A DNA stretch of 64,000 nucleotides from Sporobacter sp942492735. GTDB taxonomy: Bacteria > Bacillota > Clostridia > Oscillospirales > Oscillospiraceae. This document shows, in pieces, positions 1 to 9,325 of this stretch. The DNA lies in assembly GCA_942492735.1 (NCBI GenBank), contig OW818648.1, positions 3,286,001 to 3,350,000 on the forward strand. Direction: 5' to 3'. The position numbers and the translations under genes are program-made. The notes below the pieces were generated by a model. The model was not told where the DNA came from and ran no database searches. It worked only from the letters and a program-made list of their open reading frames with translations. Positions within the stretch are counted from its first letter, which is position 1, and each line of letters begins with the position of its first letter.

Positions 1-124
1 CGAGGCTGAAATCATAAACGTTCTCACGTCCGTACAGCGCGGCCATTTTATTCCCCTCTTCAAACATCGCCCGTATGGCGCTGTTGTTCTGGGCAAGTTT
101 TTTCATTTTTTCAGATATCATCAT
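1..124 (-). CDS. PLP-dependent aminotransferase, N-terminal fragment
   Basis: This is the first 41 residues of a minus-strand gene that runs off the left edge. The translation begins MMISEKMKKLAQNNSAIR and continues to ENVYDFSL. This matches the start of class I/II pyridoxal-phosphate aminotransferases of Clostridia, where a conserved N-terminal helix precedes the FSLGNPN-type motif. A GGGAG ribosome binding site lies at 130-134. ATG codons at 136, 124 and 121 are in frame, and 124 or 121 has the better spacing. Substrate specificity cannot be told from this piece. The family call rests on N-terminal resemblance only. Confidence 0.72.
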   Translation of the reverse strand, partial: MMISEKMKKLAQNNSAIRAMFEEGNKMAALYGRENVYDFSL

Positions 125-178
125 CAAAACTCCCATCAAAGCGCGAAATCGCGCCGGATTTACATACTATAAATTGGT

Positions 179-206
179 ATTATAGCATAAAGCGATGAAT
201 TTGCAA
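179..206 (-). promoter_or_regulatory. Possible sigma-A promoter of the aminotransferase gene
   Basis: On the minus strand TTGCAA (206-201) and TATAAT (184-179) are separated by 16 bp, about 55 bp upstream of the aminotransferase start. A short GC-rich palindrome at 141-155 lies in the leader. The call rests on sequence match alone. Confidence 0.45.
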
Positions 207-282
207 CGGAGAATCCCTGTATGAATGGGATGCGGCGGAAAACGACAGCGCAAATGTAGGGGCGATTATTAATCAGGGTGGG

Positions 283-1554
283 CTATTTTTGATAGTCGAA
301 TTCAAGATTATAGATGCTCACGGTGTCGCCCTCTTTGATGCCCATCTCTTCCATCCTTTGAAATACGCCGGCGTTGCGGAGCGCTCTGTCAAAGTATGCC
401 ATCGATTCGGTATCGCTGAAATTGACATTGCGGACGAGCTTCTCCATCCATTTTCCTTCGATCATCCAAACGTCGTCAACCACTTCTATTTTGAGGTCTT
501 CCGGTTCAGTGTCGAGCGCCGGTTTTTCGATGTACTCGGGCTCATAGACGATGACCGGCGGCAGATGCGCCAGCTGTGCTGCGGCGGTTTGAACGAGTTC
601 TTTGACGCCGATGTTTGTTGCCGCGGAGATTTCAAACAGTTCCAGCCCCTGTTCCTTGATAAAAAGTCTGAAATTTTCAAGCTGCTGCGTATCGCTGACG
701 ATATCGATTTTATTCGCCGCGACAAGCATTGGGCGCGTTGCCAGCCCCGGGCTGTATTGTTCGAGCTCGGCGTTGATTGTCTTGAAATCCTCTATGGGGT
801 CTCTGCCCTCGCTGCCGGAAACATCCACGACATGGATGAGCAGGCGGCAGCGGTCGATATGCCGCAGAAAGTCGTGGCCGAGTCCCGCACCTTCAGAGGC
901 ACCCTCGATGATGCCGGGGATATCCGCCATGACAAATGAGGTACCTTCTCCGACAAAAACAACACCGAGATTCGGAAAGAGTGTTGTGAAGTGATAGTCT
1001 GCAATCTTTGGATGCGCCTTCGAAACGACAGATAAAAGCGTCGATTTACCCACATTGGGAAATCCGACTAATCCGACGTCGGCCAAGAGCTTCAGCTCAA
1101 GCGTCACTTCCCTGTCTTCGCCTTGGAGACCGCTTTTAGCAAAGCGCGGCGCCTGCCGTGTCGGGGTAGCGAAATGCCTGTTCCCCCAGCCGCCGTTGCC
1201 GCCACGGGCGAGGACATAAGATTCCTCACCTGTCATGTCTTTAATGATCGCACCGGTCTCTTTATCCCTGATCAGGGTGCCGTTCGGCACTGTGATCACA
1301 AGGCTCTCGCCGTCTTTACCGCTGCAGCCCTTACCGCCGCCGTTATCGCCGTTTAACGCCGAATATTTCCTTCTATACCTAAAATCCATGAGTGTGGACA
1401 TGTTTATGTCCGTTTTCACTATCACGTCTCCGCCGCGTCCGCCGTCGCCGCCGTCCGGACCGCCGGCCGGAATGTACTTTTCTCTGTGGAACGAAACGGA
1501 ACCGTTTCCTCCGGCTCCCGCTTTTACATGGATGGATGCACTGTCAACAAACAT
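283..1554 (-). CDS. obgE: GTPase ObgE/CgtA
   Basis: This is a full-length Obg GTPase of 423 residues, involved in late 50S ribosomal subunit assembly and the stringent/stress response. The glycine-rich Obg fold occupies about residues 1-158 (FVDSASIHVKAGAGGNGSVS at the start). The G domain follows, with GFPNVGKS (G1), DIPGIIEGASEG (G3) and NKID (G4). The OCT domain typical of Gram-positive Obg covers about residues 345-423. A GAGGA ribosome binding site precedes the ATG at 1554. In many Firmicutes obg follows rplU-rpmA. Here it stands next to an SLH protein gene on the same strand, so that linkage is lost or lies elsewhere. Confidence 0.97.
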   Translation of the reverse strand: MFVDSASIHVKAGAGGNGSVSFHREKYIPAGGPDGGDGGRGGDVIVKTDINMSTLMDFRYRRKYSALNGDNGGGKGCSGKDGESLVITVPNGTLIRDKETGAIIKDMTGEESYVLARGGNGGWGNRHFATPTRQAPRFAKSGLQGEDREVTLELKLLADVGLVGFPNVGKSTLLSVVSKAHPKIADYHFTTLFPNLGVVFVGEGTSFVMADIPGIIEGASEGAGLGHDFLRHIDRCRLLIHVVDVSGSEGRDPIEDFKTINAELEQYSPGLATRPMLVAANKIDIVSDTQQLENFRLFIKEQGLELFEISAATNIGVKELVQTAAAQLAHLPPVIVYEPEYIEKPALDTEPEDLKIEVVDDVWMIEGKWMEKLVRNVNFSDTESMAYFDRALRNAGVFQRMEEMGIKEGDTVSIYNLEFDYQK

Positions 1555-1612
1555 AAATCTTCCTCTTACACTTATAAATTAAGTGATTCATTTTACCCTT
1601 TTTAGGGCTGTC

Positions 1613-3916
1613 TTAGGCTTTACCTAGAGCTGTATATAATATTCTTGCCATTTCGGCACGTGTGATGGCATTTGTAGGTGCCAGCATTCCGTTAGCGCCC
1701 GATACGATACCCATATGCACAAGGGTCGCTGTCGGCGTCAAGGCGTAGGCTGTAACCGTATCCTTGTCTAGAAAGCTGCTTAAGCTGTCGGGCGACGCGT
1801 CGGTATAAGCAATGTGCAGGACACCGAGCGTGCGGTAGAGAAATGAGAAGGCTTGTTCCCTCGTCATTGTACCTGTCGGATTGAAAAGGCCGGTATCACC
1901 GCCCAGCGCGATATTATTAGCCTGACCCCAGGCAATAGCCTGCGCATAATAATCGTCCGCCAACACGTCGGTAAAGGTCGAGAGGCTAGAGATGGCCGGC
2001 TGACCTGCCGCCTTATAGAGCATCAGAATAAAATCGCCTCTCCTGATGCTGATATCAGGGGCAAAAGTGGTGGGCGACACACCGGCGACGATACCCATCT
2101 CTAAAAGTCCCTTGATCGCCGGTTTTGCCCAGTTGCTGGGAACATCCGTAAAGCCGGTTACCGTGACGGGGATTGACACAGACTTGCCGCCGACCGTCAC
2201 ATTAATCGTCCCTGTCACACCTGCTGCCGTGCCTGCCGCAAAGAGACCGGTATCCGACACTGAGCCGATGCCGCCGCTGGCAGTGTATTTGATTGCCGCC
2301 TGATCGGCTGCCACCGGAAATCCGCAATAGAAAGCCGCCGACGAAAGCTGAACGGTGTCACCCGGCCAGACGGTCAACGCCGTGACAGGAGCTGTCCCGC
2401 CGTTTGCTGTCACAGTCAGGTCTGTCGGATCATAAATAATATGAATCGTTGCCGACCCTGTTGCCCATGTTGAATTTGATGTCAACGTCAGCTTGTCCAC
2501 GCCGTGTACGGGACCCGCCTTATAGGACGTGCCGCTGACAGCACCGAGCGTCGAGGATACTTTTATATCCCCCGGCGCGGCAACCGGTCGAAAGCCGCTG
2601 TCTGAAGCGAAATAACCGATATTGATGGATGACCCAGCCAGTACGACGGGGCCTTCATTTCGCATGGCAAGATACTTGACCCTTCCGTCCGACACATTAT
2701 CTGTCACGAACAGCAGATAGGCTGCACATTTCCTTGATGACCCGTCTGATGGGCTATTAACGACAGCGCTCGTTGTCTGTCCGGGCAGTCTGACGCTGAG
2801 GGCGGAGGAGCCGCCGCCGTCAAAGTTGATGGCATTGATGCAGCCTTTGGCCAGCATTTCCTCAGCAAGATTCCAAAGGGTTAAGCCTGCCGAGTGGTCA
2901 GATTCTCTGCCGTCAACCACATAGCTGATAACCGTCCCGTCGGCCGTGACGCCGAAAGCCGTCCTCGGATTTTTTGCGGATATCGCTTTATCCCAAACCG
3001 ATTGGTCTGTGATTGAACCGTCTTTGATTAAAATGTCGCCGCCGCCAGTCGCCCATTTCACATCATTAAGATTACTGTCGGAACACGATGTTGTCATGGT
3101 AATGGTATCGCCAACTTTGAATTTGGCAAACGCGCTATCGAGGTTCGCGCCCGTTGCAGCAGACAGAACAAGATAACCGTCACCGATCGGGACACCGCTG
3201 TCCGACGTCAATGTCTCGGCAACTTCGAGCGTCATAGAACCGGATACAGATGGCACGCCGCTCAGAATCTTAAAACGAACAAACCACCCGGGGGTCGTGG
3301 TGCGTGTGGTAACGGTGGAAAATGCTGAACTGAATATGTAAAGGCCGCCGCTGTCCGTCCGGTATTTATTAAAGTGCGTCAGTGTTTCGGTTTGACCGCT
3401 GTTTGTACTATCATTGATGCTGCCGTTGTTCAGCAGTGTTATTGTTACTTCAGGGTTATCCGAGAAGTAAACGCTGCCGTCCGGCCTAAAAGCGACAGCC
3501 GTATTGCATTCAGGACTCGATTTATATACACCATCCTCAACCACAATGCCCAGAGGAACGCCGGTTTTCATTGAAAAGAAATCCGTATTCACTGCCGCCA
3601 GAACATTTTTGCCCTGAGCCTCGGCATATGCGATCATCTTTTCAATCGACATAAATCCGTAAATCGTGTCGTTTGCCATAATGATAGGGTAAGCGTCGCC
3701 TTTTCCGGTCAGACTGAGCGCGTAGCTCGCCTGGCGTTCTGAATTGTTTATGTAGGAGACAGTATTTGTATAGCGCAGATTGTTTGCAATCTGCTGCGTG
3801 TTGCTATAGACGACGGTGCCGGCGCCTGCTGCCGATGCAGCTCCCGGAAAGGCTGAGGATACCAGCAGGCAAAGCACGAAGGAAAATGCAAGAATGCTGG
3901 AAATTAGCTTTTTCAT
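1613..3916 (-). CDS. SLH-anchored phosphodiester glycosidase (NAGPA-like) surface protein
   Basis: This is a secreted, wall-anchored protein of 767 residues. I place the start at ATG 3916 because a TTGAGGT ribosome binding site sits 10 bp upstream and a classical signal peptide follows (MKKLISSILAFSFVLCLLVS, then an AXA-type site near ASAAGA). The phosphodiester glycosidase/NAGPA domain (formerly DUF2233) covers roughly residues 90-405, with its signature around NFDGGGSSAL. An Ig-like region follows. The last 155 residues carry three SLH repeats (FTDVPSNWAKPAIKGL, FTDVLADDYYAQAI, and a more divergent third). SLH repeats bind pyruvylated wall polysaccharide, which the adjacent divergent operon is predicted to make. 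The sugar-phosphate substrate is unknown. Confidence 0.88.
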   Translation of the reverse strand: MKKLISSILAFSFVLCLLVSSAFPGAASAAGAGTVVYSNTQQIANNLRYTNTVSYINNSERQASYALSLTGKGDAYPIIMANDTIYGFMSIEKMIAYAEAQGKNVLAAVNTDFFSMKTGVPLGIVVEDGVYKSSPECNTAVAFRPDGSVYFSDNPEVTITLLNNGSINDSTNSGQTETLTHFNKYRTDSGGLYIFSSAFSTVTTRTTTPGWFVRFKILSGVPSVSGSMTLEVAETLTSDSGVPIGDGYLVLSAATGANLDSAFAKFKVGDTITMTTSCSDSNLNDVKWATGGGDILIKDGSITDQSVWDKAISAKNPRTAFGVTADGTVISYVVDGRESDHSAGLTLWNLAEEMLAKGCINAINFDGGGSSALSVRLPGQTTSAVVNSPSDGSSRKCAAYLLFVTDNVSDGRVKYLAMRNEGPVVLAGSSINIGYFASDSGFRPVAAPGDIKVSSTLGAVSGTSYKAGPVHGVDKLTLTSNSTWATGSATIHIIYDPTDLTVTANGGTAPVTALTVWPGDTVQLSSAAFYCGFPVAADQAAIKYTASGGIGSVSDTGLFAAGTAAGVTGTINVTVGGKSVSIPVTVTGFTDVPSNWAKPAIKGLLEMGIVAGVSPTTFAPDISIRRGDFILMLYKAAGQPAISSLSTFTDVLADDYYAQAIAWGQANNIALGGDTGLFNPTGTMTREQAFSFLYRTLGVLHIAYTDASPDSLSSFLDKDTVTAYALTPTATLVHMGIVSGANGMLAPTNAITRAEMARILYTALGKA

Positions 3917-4144
3917 TTTATTATGTACCTCAATTTTCTGTGCCGAACGAAATTCGCATATATGTATTATACAAAATTTCGACCGACTTTTCAACTCAAG
4001 CCCGGATGTTTAGACGAGATTCAGCATATCTGTTTGAATTGCTGTTGAATTCTCACGATGGTTAGGGTAAAATACTACAGTTATTTCATTTTTATCTGGT
4101 TTAATTTACCTGTTGTTCATAATGATTGGGGCTAAATAATTTAT

Positions 4145-5725
4145 ATGGCAGAAAAAAACAAAAACGCAGTCAAAACAATAAGTCTTGTCATGATCCTCAC
4201 GCTCATCGGGAAGATCCTGGGACTTCTGCGCGACAGGCTCCTGACGATCAATTACGGCAGCGGCATGGAAACGAATGCCTTTTTGACAGCCAGCCGAATA
4301 CCGCGTGTCTTTTTTGATATTGTTTTTGCCTCGGCTGTAGCCGCCTGCTTTATTCCAGTTTTCAGTGAGTATATTACAAAAAAAGGAAAGCGCGACGCGC
4401 TTGTGTTTTCCGGCAACTTCATTACTGTCATCGGCTTCTTTTCACTGATTTTAACAGTTCTTGGCATCATTTTTGCATCACCGCTTGTCCAGCTATTTGC
4501 CGACGGCTATGACGCGGCAACAACGGCGCTCTGCGTATCACTGACGCGCGTGCTGCTCCCAATGGTGCTTTTTACGGGGATCGCCTTCTCATTTGTCGGT
4601 ATCCTCCAATCCTTTGACGAATTCAATATCCCGGCCCTCATCAGTGTCATCGCCAATATCGTTGTCATCGCCTATTACTTCACGTTAAATGACCGCTTCG
4701 GTATATACGGTCTTGCCGTCGCTTTTCTGGTCGGCTGGTTTGTTCAAGCTGCTGTTCAGGTGCCTTCACTTCTAAAAAAGGGCTTTTTCTTCAAGCCGTC
4801 TTTAAGTCTGAAGTCAGACGGAATGAAAAAGGTCTTCGCCTTTATGCTGCCTGTTCTTGTCAGCACCTGGGTACAGCCCATCAATCTGACGATCAATACG
4901 AAATTTGGTTCCCATCTATACAATGGTTTTGGCGCCTCTGCCATTGATCTGTCAAACAATCTGTATCTGATCATTGTTGGTGTCTTTATCCTATCAATAA
5001 CGAACGTCATTTTTCCCCGTCTATCCAGATTGACGGCTGAGAAAGAGTCCTCGAAATTCAACGATACCATCTTTTCGACGGTGCACGTGTCCATGTACTT
5101 CGTCATTCCGATGACAGCGGGACTCATGCTCTTGGCTCACCCCATCATCAATCTCATATACGGCGGCGGCGAATTTACCGACTTGTCCGTATCGATTACC
5201 TCCGAGGCACTCCGTTATGTCAGTCTCGGCATGATTGGCTTTGCGCTTCAGGCGGTTATATGCCGGGCATATTTTGCGCGTCAGAATGGAAAAATACCTC
5301 TCATCGCCGGCATTGTTTCGATCGCGGTCAACATTGTGCTGTGCCTCCTTCTGGCAGATAAAATGGGCGTCACAGGGCTTGCGATTTCGTCCGCTGCCGC
5401 TGCGACGGTCAATGCTGTTATCCTTATCATCCCGCTCGAGAAAGCAGGTTCGGGCTTCATTAACAAAGCATTCACTGTTGATATCGCAAAGATGACAATT
5501 GCCACCGTCATCATGGCGATCGCTGTTCTCGCAGTCATGAAATTTTTGGGCAGCGCTGAGGGTGCAGATGCCGGTGATCTTGTTAAGGCGATCAAGGCGG
5601 TTGTGCCGGCAATAATCGGATTTATCATTTATTTCACAATGACGATCGTTTTCGGTGTCAGCGAGGCAAAAGAGGCTGTCGGGATATTAAAAAGGCGCCT
5701 GTCCGGACGTCATTGCCAAGGTTGA
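4145..5725 (+). CDS. murJ: Lipid II flippase MurJ/MviN family
   Basis: This is a polytopic membrane protein of 526 residues in the MviN/MurJ branch of the MOP superfamily. The N-terminal RDRLLTINYGSGMETNAFL stretch and about 14 hydrophobic segments are typical. MurJ moves undecaprenyl-linked peptidoglycan precursor to the outer leaflet. As first gene of a polysaccharide operon, this copy could instead serve wall-polysaccharide export, and I cannot separate the two. The only ribosome binding site is a weak GGGG about 13 bp before ATG 4145, and an in-frame stop just upstream rules out an earlier start. The next gene begins within a few bases of its stop, so translation is probably coupled. Confidence 0.9.
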   Translation: MAEKNKNAVKTISLVMILTLIGKILGLLRDRLLTINYGSGMETNAFLTASRIPRVFFDIVFASAVAACFIPVFSEYITKKGKRDALVFSGNFITVIGFFSLILTVLGIIFASPLVQLFADGYDAATTALCVSLTRVLLPMVLFTGIAFSFVGILQSFDEFNIPALISVIANIVVIAYYFTLNDRFGIYGLAVAFLVGWFVQAAVQVPSLLKKGFFFKPSLSLKSDGMKKVFAFMLPVLVSTWVQPINLTINTKFGSHLYNGFGASAIDLSNNLYLIIVGVFILSITNVIFPRLSRLTAEKESSKFNDTIFSTVHVSMYFVIPMTAGLMLLAHPIINLIYGGGEFTDLSVSITSEALRYVSLGMIGFALQAVICRAYFARQNGKIPLIAGIVSIAVNIVLCLLLADKMGVTGLAISSAAAATVNAVILIIPLEKAGSGFINKAFTVDIAKMTIATVIMAIAVLAVMKFLGSAEGADAGDLVKAIKAVVPAIIGFIIYFTMTIVFGVSEAKEAVGILKRRLSGRHCQG

Positions 5726-5735
5726 GGTGAGAAGT

Positions 5736-7226
5736 TTGAAAGATAAATCTTTCAAACAGAAAGGAATGGTCATATATATGCAAAAGATTTTTGAAGGCAG
5801 CATGCTGCTTCGAGGGCTGACGGCGCTTTTCGGCTGGATTGGGGTCAAATGGCATCAGAGCCGGATCGTCTCCTGGTTTTTAGCGTCAGGCCAAGGTTAT
5901 GGTATTGACGAAAATAGTGCTTTTGCGAAGCTCGGCCGGTTTCTGCACAGCGTATTAGCCTTTATTTTTAAAAAGCTGCATTTAAACCGGCTTTTTGAAG
6001 GAAGCATTTTTAGGCAGGCTTTTATTTGGTGTGTTATTCCCGCCGCACTAGCACCGGTTTTGCAGCAGACCATGGCGATTTTATGCCTTGTCCTCGTGGG
6101 TGTTTTTTCAATAATTGTGCGGTTCGGCTGTGATAAGGAGAAGCGGCTCTTTGCTTCGCCTGTTAACAAGTACATCGTTTTATTTTCCCTCGTTTATTTG
6201 ATTTCCACCTTTACCTCTGTTTCGTTTTCGGGAAGCTTATTCACCGGCCTTCTTACCATTTTGATGACACTTTTTGCCATTGTATTTGATAATGCGGTGA
6301 CGACAAAAAGGCAGGCAGATCTCGCCATCAAGCTTTTCGTCATGATCGGCACCGCTGTATCATTATATGGTATTTATCAATATCTCTTTTATGACGCGGC
6401 TAGTGCCGGCGCCTGGATCGACAGCGACATGTTTTCCGAAATCACAAACAGGGTCTACTCCACGCTCGGCAACCCGAACGTGCTGGGCGAATACCTGCTG
6501 CTCATCACGCCGTTTGCTTTTGCCTGCGTTCTGACGGCAAAAACGTGGCAAAAGAAAACTTTTTTTCTGCTCTGCACCGGCGCTATGCTGCTGTGCATGC
6601 TGTTTACCTCGTCTCGCGGCGGATGGCTCGGTCTCATTTTCGCCATTGCAATTTTCGCCGTCATGATCGATGCCCGGCTTATTCTCGTCGGTATTGTCGG
6701 TATCGTCGCCCTTTATTTCGTCCTTCCCGACTGGGCGATACAGCGTTTTGTCAGTATAGGAGACATGGCCGACAGCTCCACCTCCTACCGTGTTTCCATC
6801 TGGCTTGGGACAATCGCCATGCTGAAGGATTATTGGCTATCCGGCATCGGCCCTGGTATTGCAGCCTTCAACAGCATCTATCCGGCATATAGCTACAATA
6901 CAATCGCCGCGCCGCACACGCATAATCTGTTTTTGCAGCTCACGTGTGATGCCGGAATTATCGGCCTTGCGCTGTTTTTAATCATTCTGTTCAGCTATTA
7001 CAGAACCACATTTTCCGCTTTTTCAAGGGAACGGGACAAGATAACACGGGTTTATCTCATCGCCGCGATCACCTCCGTCAGCGGCTTTCTTTTGCAGGGT
7101 ATGACTGATTACTCCTTCTACAATAATCGTGTCACACTGTTTTTCTGGGTCGTTATCGCGCTCGGCTCTGTACTCACCCGCCGGTCCAGGATGGAGGAGG
7201 GAGCTAACTTATGGTCAAAGTCTTAA
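5736..7226 (+). CDS. O-antigen ligase/polymerase family membrane protein (Wzy_C)
   Basis: This is a large integral membrane protein of about 496 residues with roughly ten hydrophobic helices. It carries the Wzy_C signature region: GNPNVLGEYLLL, TSRGGWLGL, and the periplasmic-loop motif around APHTHNLFLQ. The family polymerises or ligates lipid-linked glycans, so its likely role is to extend or transfer a wall polysaccharide. The start is uncertain. GAGGTGAG at 5724-5731 fits TTG 5736 (GTG 5727 overlaps the site), while ATG 5778 follows an AAAGGA by 12 bp. The end overlaps the next gene by 16 bp, which supports one operon with murJ and csaB. Confidence 0.86.
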   Translation: MKDKSFKQKGMVIYMQKIFEGSMLLRGLTALFGWIGVKWHQSRIVSWFLASGQGYGIDENSAFAKLGRFLHSVLAFIFKKLHLNRLFEGSIFRQAFIWCVIPAALAPVLQQTMAILCLVLVGVFSIIVRFGCDKEKRLFASPVNKYIVLFSLVYLISTFTSVSFSGSLFTGLLTILMTLFAIVFDNAVTTKRQADLAIKLFVMIGTAVSLYGIYQYLFYDAASAGAWIDSDMFSEITNRVYSTLGNPNVLGEYLLLITPFAFACVLTAKTWQKKTFFLLCTGAMLLCMLFTSSRGGWLGLIFAIAIFAVMIDARLILVGIVGIVALYFVLPDWAIQRFVSIGDMADSSTSYRVSIWLGTIAMLKDYWLSGIGPGIAAFNSIYPAYSYNTIAAPHTHNLFLQLTCDAGIIGLALFLIILFSYYRTTFSAFSRERDKITRVYLIAAITSVSGFLLQGMTDYSFYNNRVTLFFWVVIALGSVLTRRSRMEEGANLWSKS

Positions 7227-8338
7227 ATGTCATCTGCGATTCAAACATCGGAGGCGCCGGCCGCGTGCTCCTCAATTATCTGAAGTACTGCGACCGGTCC
7301 GCCTTTGATGTCAGCGTCTGTCTGCCCGAGGGGAGCCTTCTGACGCAGCTTCTCAGAGACACAGGTATTGAAGTCTACGAGCTGTCCATGAACGCGGACA
7401 AGTCCTTTGATTTTAAAGACATAAAAATTATCAAAGCGCTCATTAAAAGTATCGACCCCGATATCGTGCACACCCACGGATCCCTGTCGGGACGGATTGC
7501 GGCAAGAAGAAGCGGTAAAATAGTTATTTATACGCGCCACTGTGTTTTCCCTCTCAGCCCCTTTATTAGATCCGCCCCTGGAAGATTCATTAATAAAGTT
7601 ATCAACGAGCATTATGCCGACAGGATCATCGCCATTAGCCCGGCTTCCAAGGAAAACCTCACGAACGGCGGTATAAATGGTGATCTTATCGATGTGATCA
7701 TGAACGGCGTTGAGCCGATAACACGCATGAATGATGCAAAAAGCAAAGCCCTTCGTGCGCAGTACGGCATCAAAGACAGCGACTTTGTATGCGGTATTCT
7801 TGCCAGAATAGAAGCGTATAAAGGCCATATGCTCATTTTGGAAGCCGCAAAAACGTTAATTGACGAGGGTCGTAAACTAAAAATATTGGTTGCGGGTATT
7901 GGTTCTTTTGAGAACGACGTCAAAAAGAGAGCCGACGCGCTTGGATTATCCGATATCATCGTTTTTATGGGATTTGTCGCTGACGTTGCGCCGCTTTTAA
8001 GCATTCTAGATGTACAGCTTAATGCGTCATACGGAACGGAGACCTCGAGCCTCTCCTTGCTGGAGGGTATGAGCATCGGTCTACCGGCCGTTGTGAGTGA
8101 TTACGGCGGTAACCCTTACGTTATTGAGAACGGGAAAAACGGTCTCACCTTCCATAACCGCGACAGCACAGGTCTCGCCGACTGTATCAGACAGCTGATG
8201 GACGAGCCGGTCTTGAGATCCGAAATGGCTGAAAACGCCGTCCAAATCTTTAACAGATGCTTCACCGGACAAATTTTTGCCGAAAGCATCGAACGTATTT
8301 ACCTGCAAACGCTGAAAGGAGCAAGAGATGGAAAATAA
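7211..8338 (+). CDS. Glycosyltransferase family 4 (GT-B fold)
   Basis: This is a 375-residue cytoplasmic glycosyltransferase. The N-terminal acceptor lobe begins VLNVICDSNIGGAGRVLLNYL with a HTHGS motif near residue 95. The C-terminal Glycos_transf_1 lobe contains GILARIEAYKGH, VAGIGSFENDVKKRA and ETSSLSLLEGMSIGLPAVVS, the EX7E-type nucleotide-sugar site. A GGAGGGAG ribosome binding site precedes ATG 7211, inside the end of the previous gene. It probably adds one sugar of the operon's polysaccharide repeat. Donor and acceptor cannot be told from sequence. Confidence 0.92.
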   Translation: MVKVLNVICDSNIGGAGRVLLNYLKYCDRSAFDVSVCLPEGSLLTQLLRDTGIEVYELSMNADKSFDFKDIKIIKALIKSIDPDIVHTHGSLSGRIAARRSGKIVIYTRHCVFPLSPFIRSAPGRFINKVINEHYADRIIAISPASKENLTNGGINGDLIDVIMNGVEPITRMNDAKSKALRAQYGIKDSDFVCGILARIEAYKGHMLILEAAKTLIDEGRKLKILVAGIGSFENDVKKRADALGLSDIIVFMGFVADVAPLLSILDVQLNASYGTETSSLSLLEGMSIGLPAVVSDYGGNPYVIENGKNGLTFHNRDSTGLADCIRQLMDEPVLRSEMAENAVQIFNRCFTGQIFAESIERIYLQTLKGARDGK

Positions 8339-8831
8339 ACAAAAAAAGCCGCGTTGGAAGCTCAACATATTTGATATGATCATCATCGCGGTCGTCATCA
8401 TCGCCGCCGGAGCACTCTTATTTATCTGGCGTTATTCTGGCAAAAGCGATTCCGCCGTTGTTACAGCGCCCGTTCACTACTCGATTGAACTGAATGGTAT
8501 GCTGCAAGGAACGTCTGAGAAAATAAATGTCGGTGATACGATCATGGACAGCACAAAAAAATTCATCATGGGCACAGTCGTCTCCGTCACACCTGGGCCT
8601 GCAACAACCCCTGAGACAAACCGTGAGACGGGCGACACACTGCCCTCAGTAGTACCGGGCAAGGAATCTGCAGTGATTGAGCTCGTTTGTGATTGTTCGT
8701 CATCAGATACAGAGATTAAGGCAGAAAGCGGCTACCTTATTCGCGTCGGCGTTGAAGTCAGCGCTTCCGGTCCCGGTTATGCGGGCAAGGGATATGTCGT
8801 CGCAATAGAGCGGGAGGATTTGGGACAATGA
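8328..8831 (+). CDS. DUF4330 membrane-anchored protein, copy 1
   Basis: This is a 167-residue protein with a short charged N terminus, one transmembrane helix at about residues 13-33 and an extracytoplasmic beta-rich domain (HYSIELNGMLQGTSEKINVGDTI...). It resembles DUF4330 proteins found in Firmicutes polysaccharide operons; their function is unknown. It has a good GAAAGGAG ribosome binding site and overlaps the genes on both sides (11 bp and 4 bp). The next gene is a paralogue with the same architecture, so the two may act as a heteromeric membrane pair. That pairing is inference. Confidence 0.8.
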   Translation: MENKQKKPRWKLNIFDMIIIAVVIIAAGALLFIWRYSGKSDSAVVTAPVHYSIELNGMLQGTSEKINVGDTIMDSTKKFIMGTVVSVTPGPATTPETNRETGDTLPSVVPGKESAVIELVCDCSSSDTEIKAESGYLIRVGVEVSASGPGYAGKGYVVAIEREDLGQ

Positions 8832-9325
8832 GAAAAATCATCGATGAGCACGGCAGAGTGTTCGGAAAAGTCAGCATTATTGATTTTTTTGTTGTCCTTA
8901 TCGTGGTTGTGATCGGCGCTGCGCTGTACGTCAAGTACAATGTTCTTGAGGTGACAAGCGTCGGCGCAAAAACGGACACGATCATATATACGGTTACGCT
9001 AAACGGAACCCGCGATTATAGCGTCAACGCCTTTCAAATCGGCGACACCTTATACGATAAAAACGGCAGCGGCGGCAATGCGATCGGCTCGATAACGAAT
9101 ATTGAAGTGACGGATGCAAAAAAAACAGCGGCAACACTTGACGGCACAACTGTTATAGGCAGTTATGTCGGTCGCTATGACATTATCCTCACCTTGACTG
9201 CAACCGGAACAATCGGTGACGGCAGGTATCTCGTCAATAGAACGTATGAAATCAACGTCAATTCTGTCCGCAACTTATATACGAAATTCTGTCAGTTTGA
9301 AGCGACGATTTCGGGGATTTCATAA
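8828..9325 (+). CDS. DUF4330 membrane-anchored protein, copy 2
   Basis: This 165-residue protein begins with the typical DUF4330 N terminus (RKIIDEHGRVFGKVSIIDF), followed by a transmembrane helix at about residues 20-38 and an outer domain with repeated NGTRDYSVNAFQIGDTLYD-type strands. ATG 8828 overlaps the previous stop (ATGA), and its own stop overlaps the next ATG (TAATG). Translation of these three genes is therefore likely coupled. The function is unknown. Its place between two glycosyltransferase genes points to a role in assembly or export of the same glycan. Confidence 0.85.
   Translation: MRKIIDEHGRVFGKVSIIDFFVVLIVVVIGAALYVKYNVLEVTSVGAKTDTIIYTVTLNGTRDYSVNAFQIGDTLYDKNGSGGNAIGSITNIEVTDAKKTAATLDGTTVIGSYVGRYDIILTLTATGTIGDGRYLVNRTYEINVNSVRNLYTKFCQFEATISGIS

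Noticed and set aside
289..939. Plus-strand open frame of 216 codons opposite obgE
   Set aside because: It is antisense to a clearly real gene, matches no family I know, and has no ribosome binding site.
7241..7828. Minus-strand frame of 195 codons
   Set aside because: It lies wholly opposite a well-supported glycosyltransferase gene in the operon.
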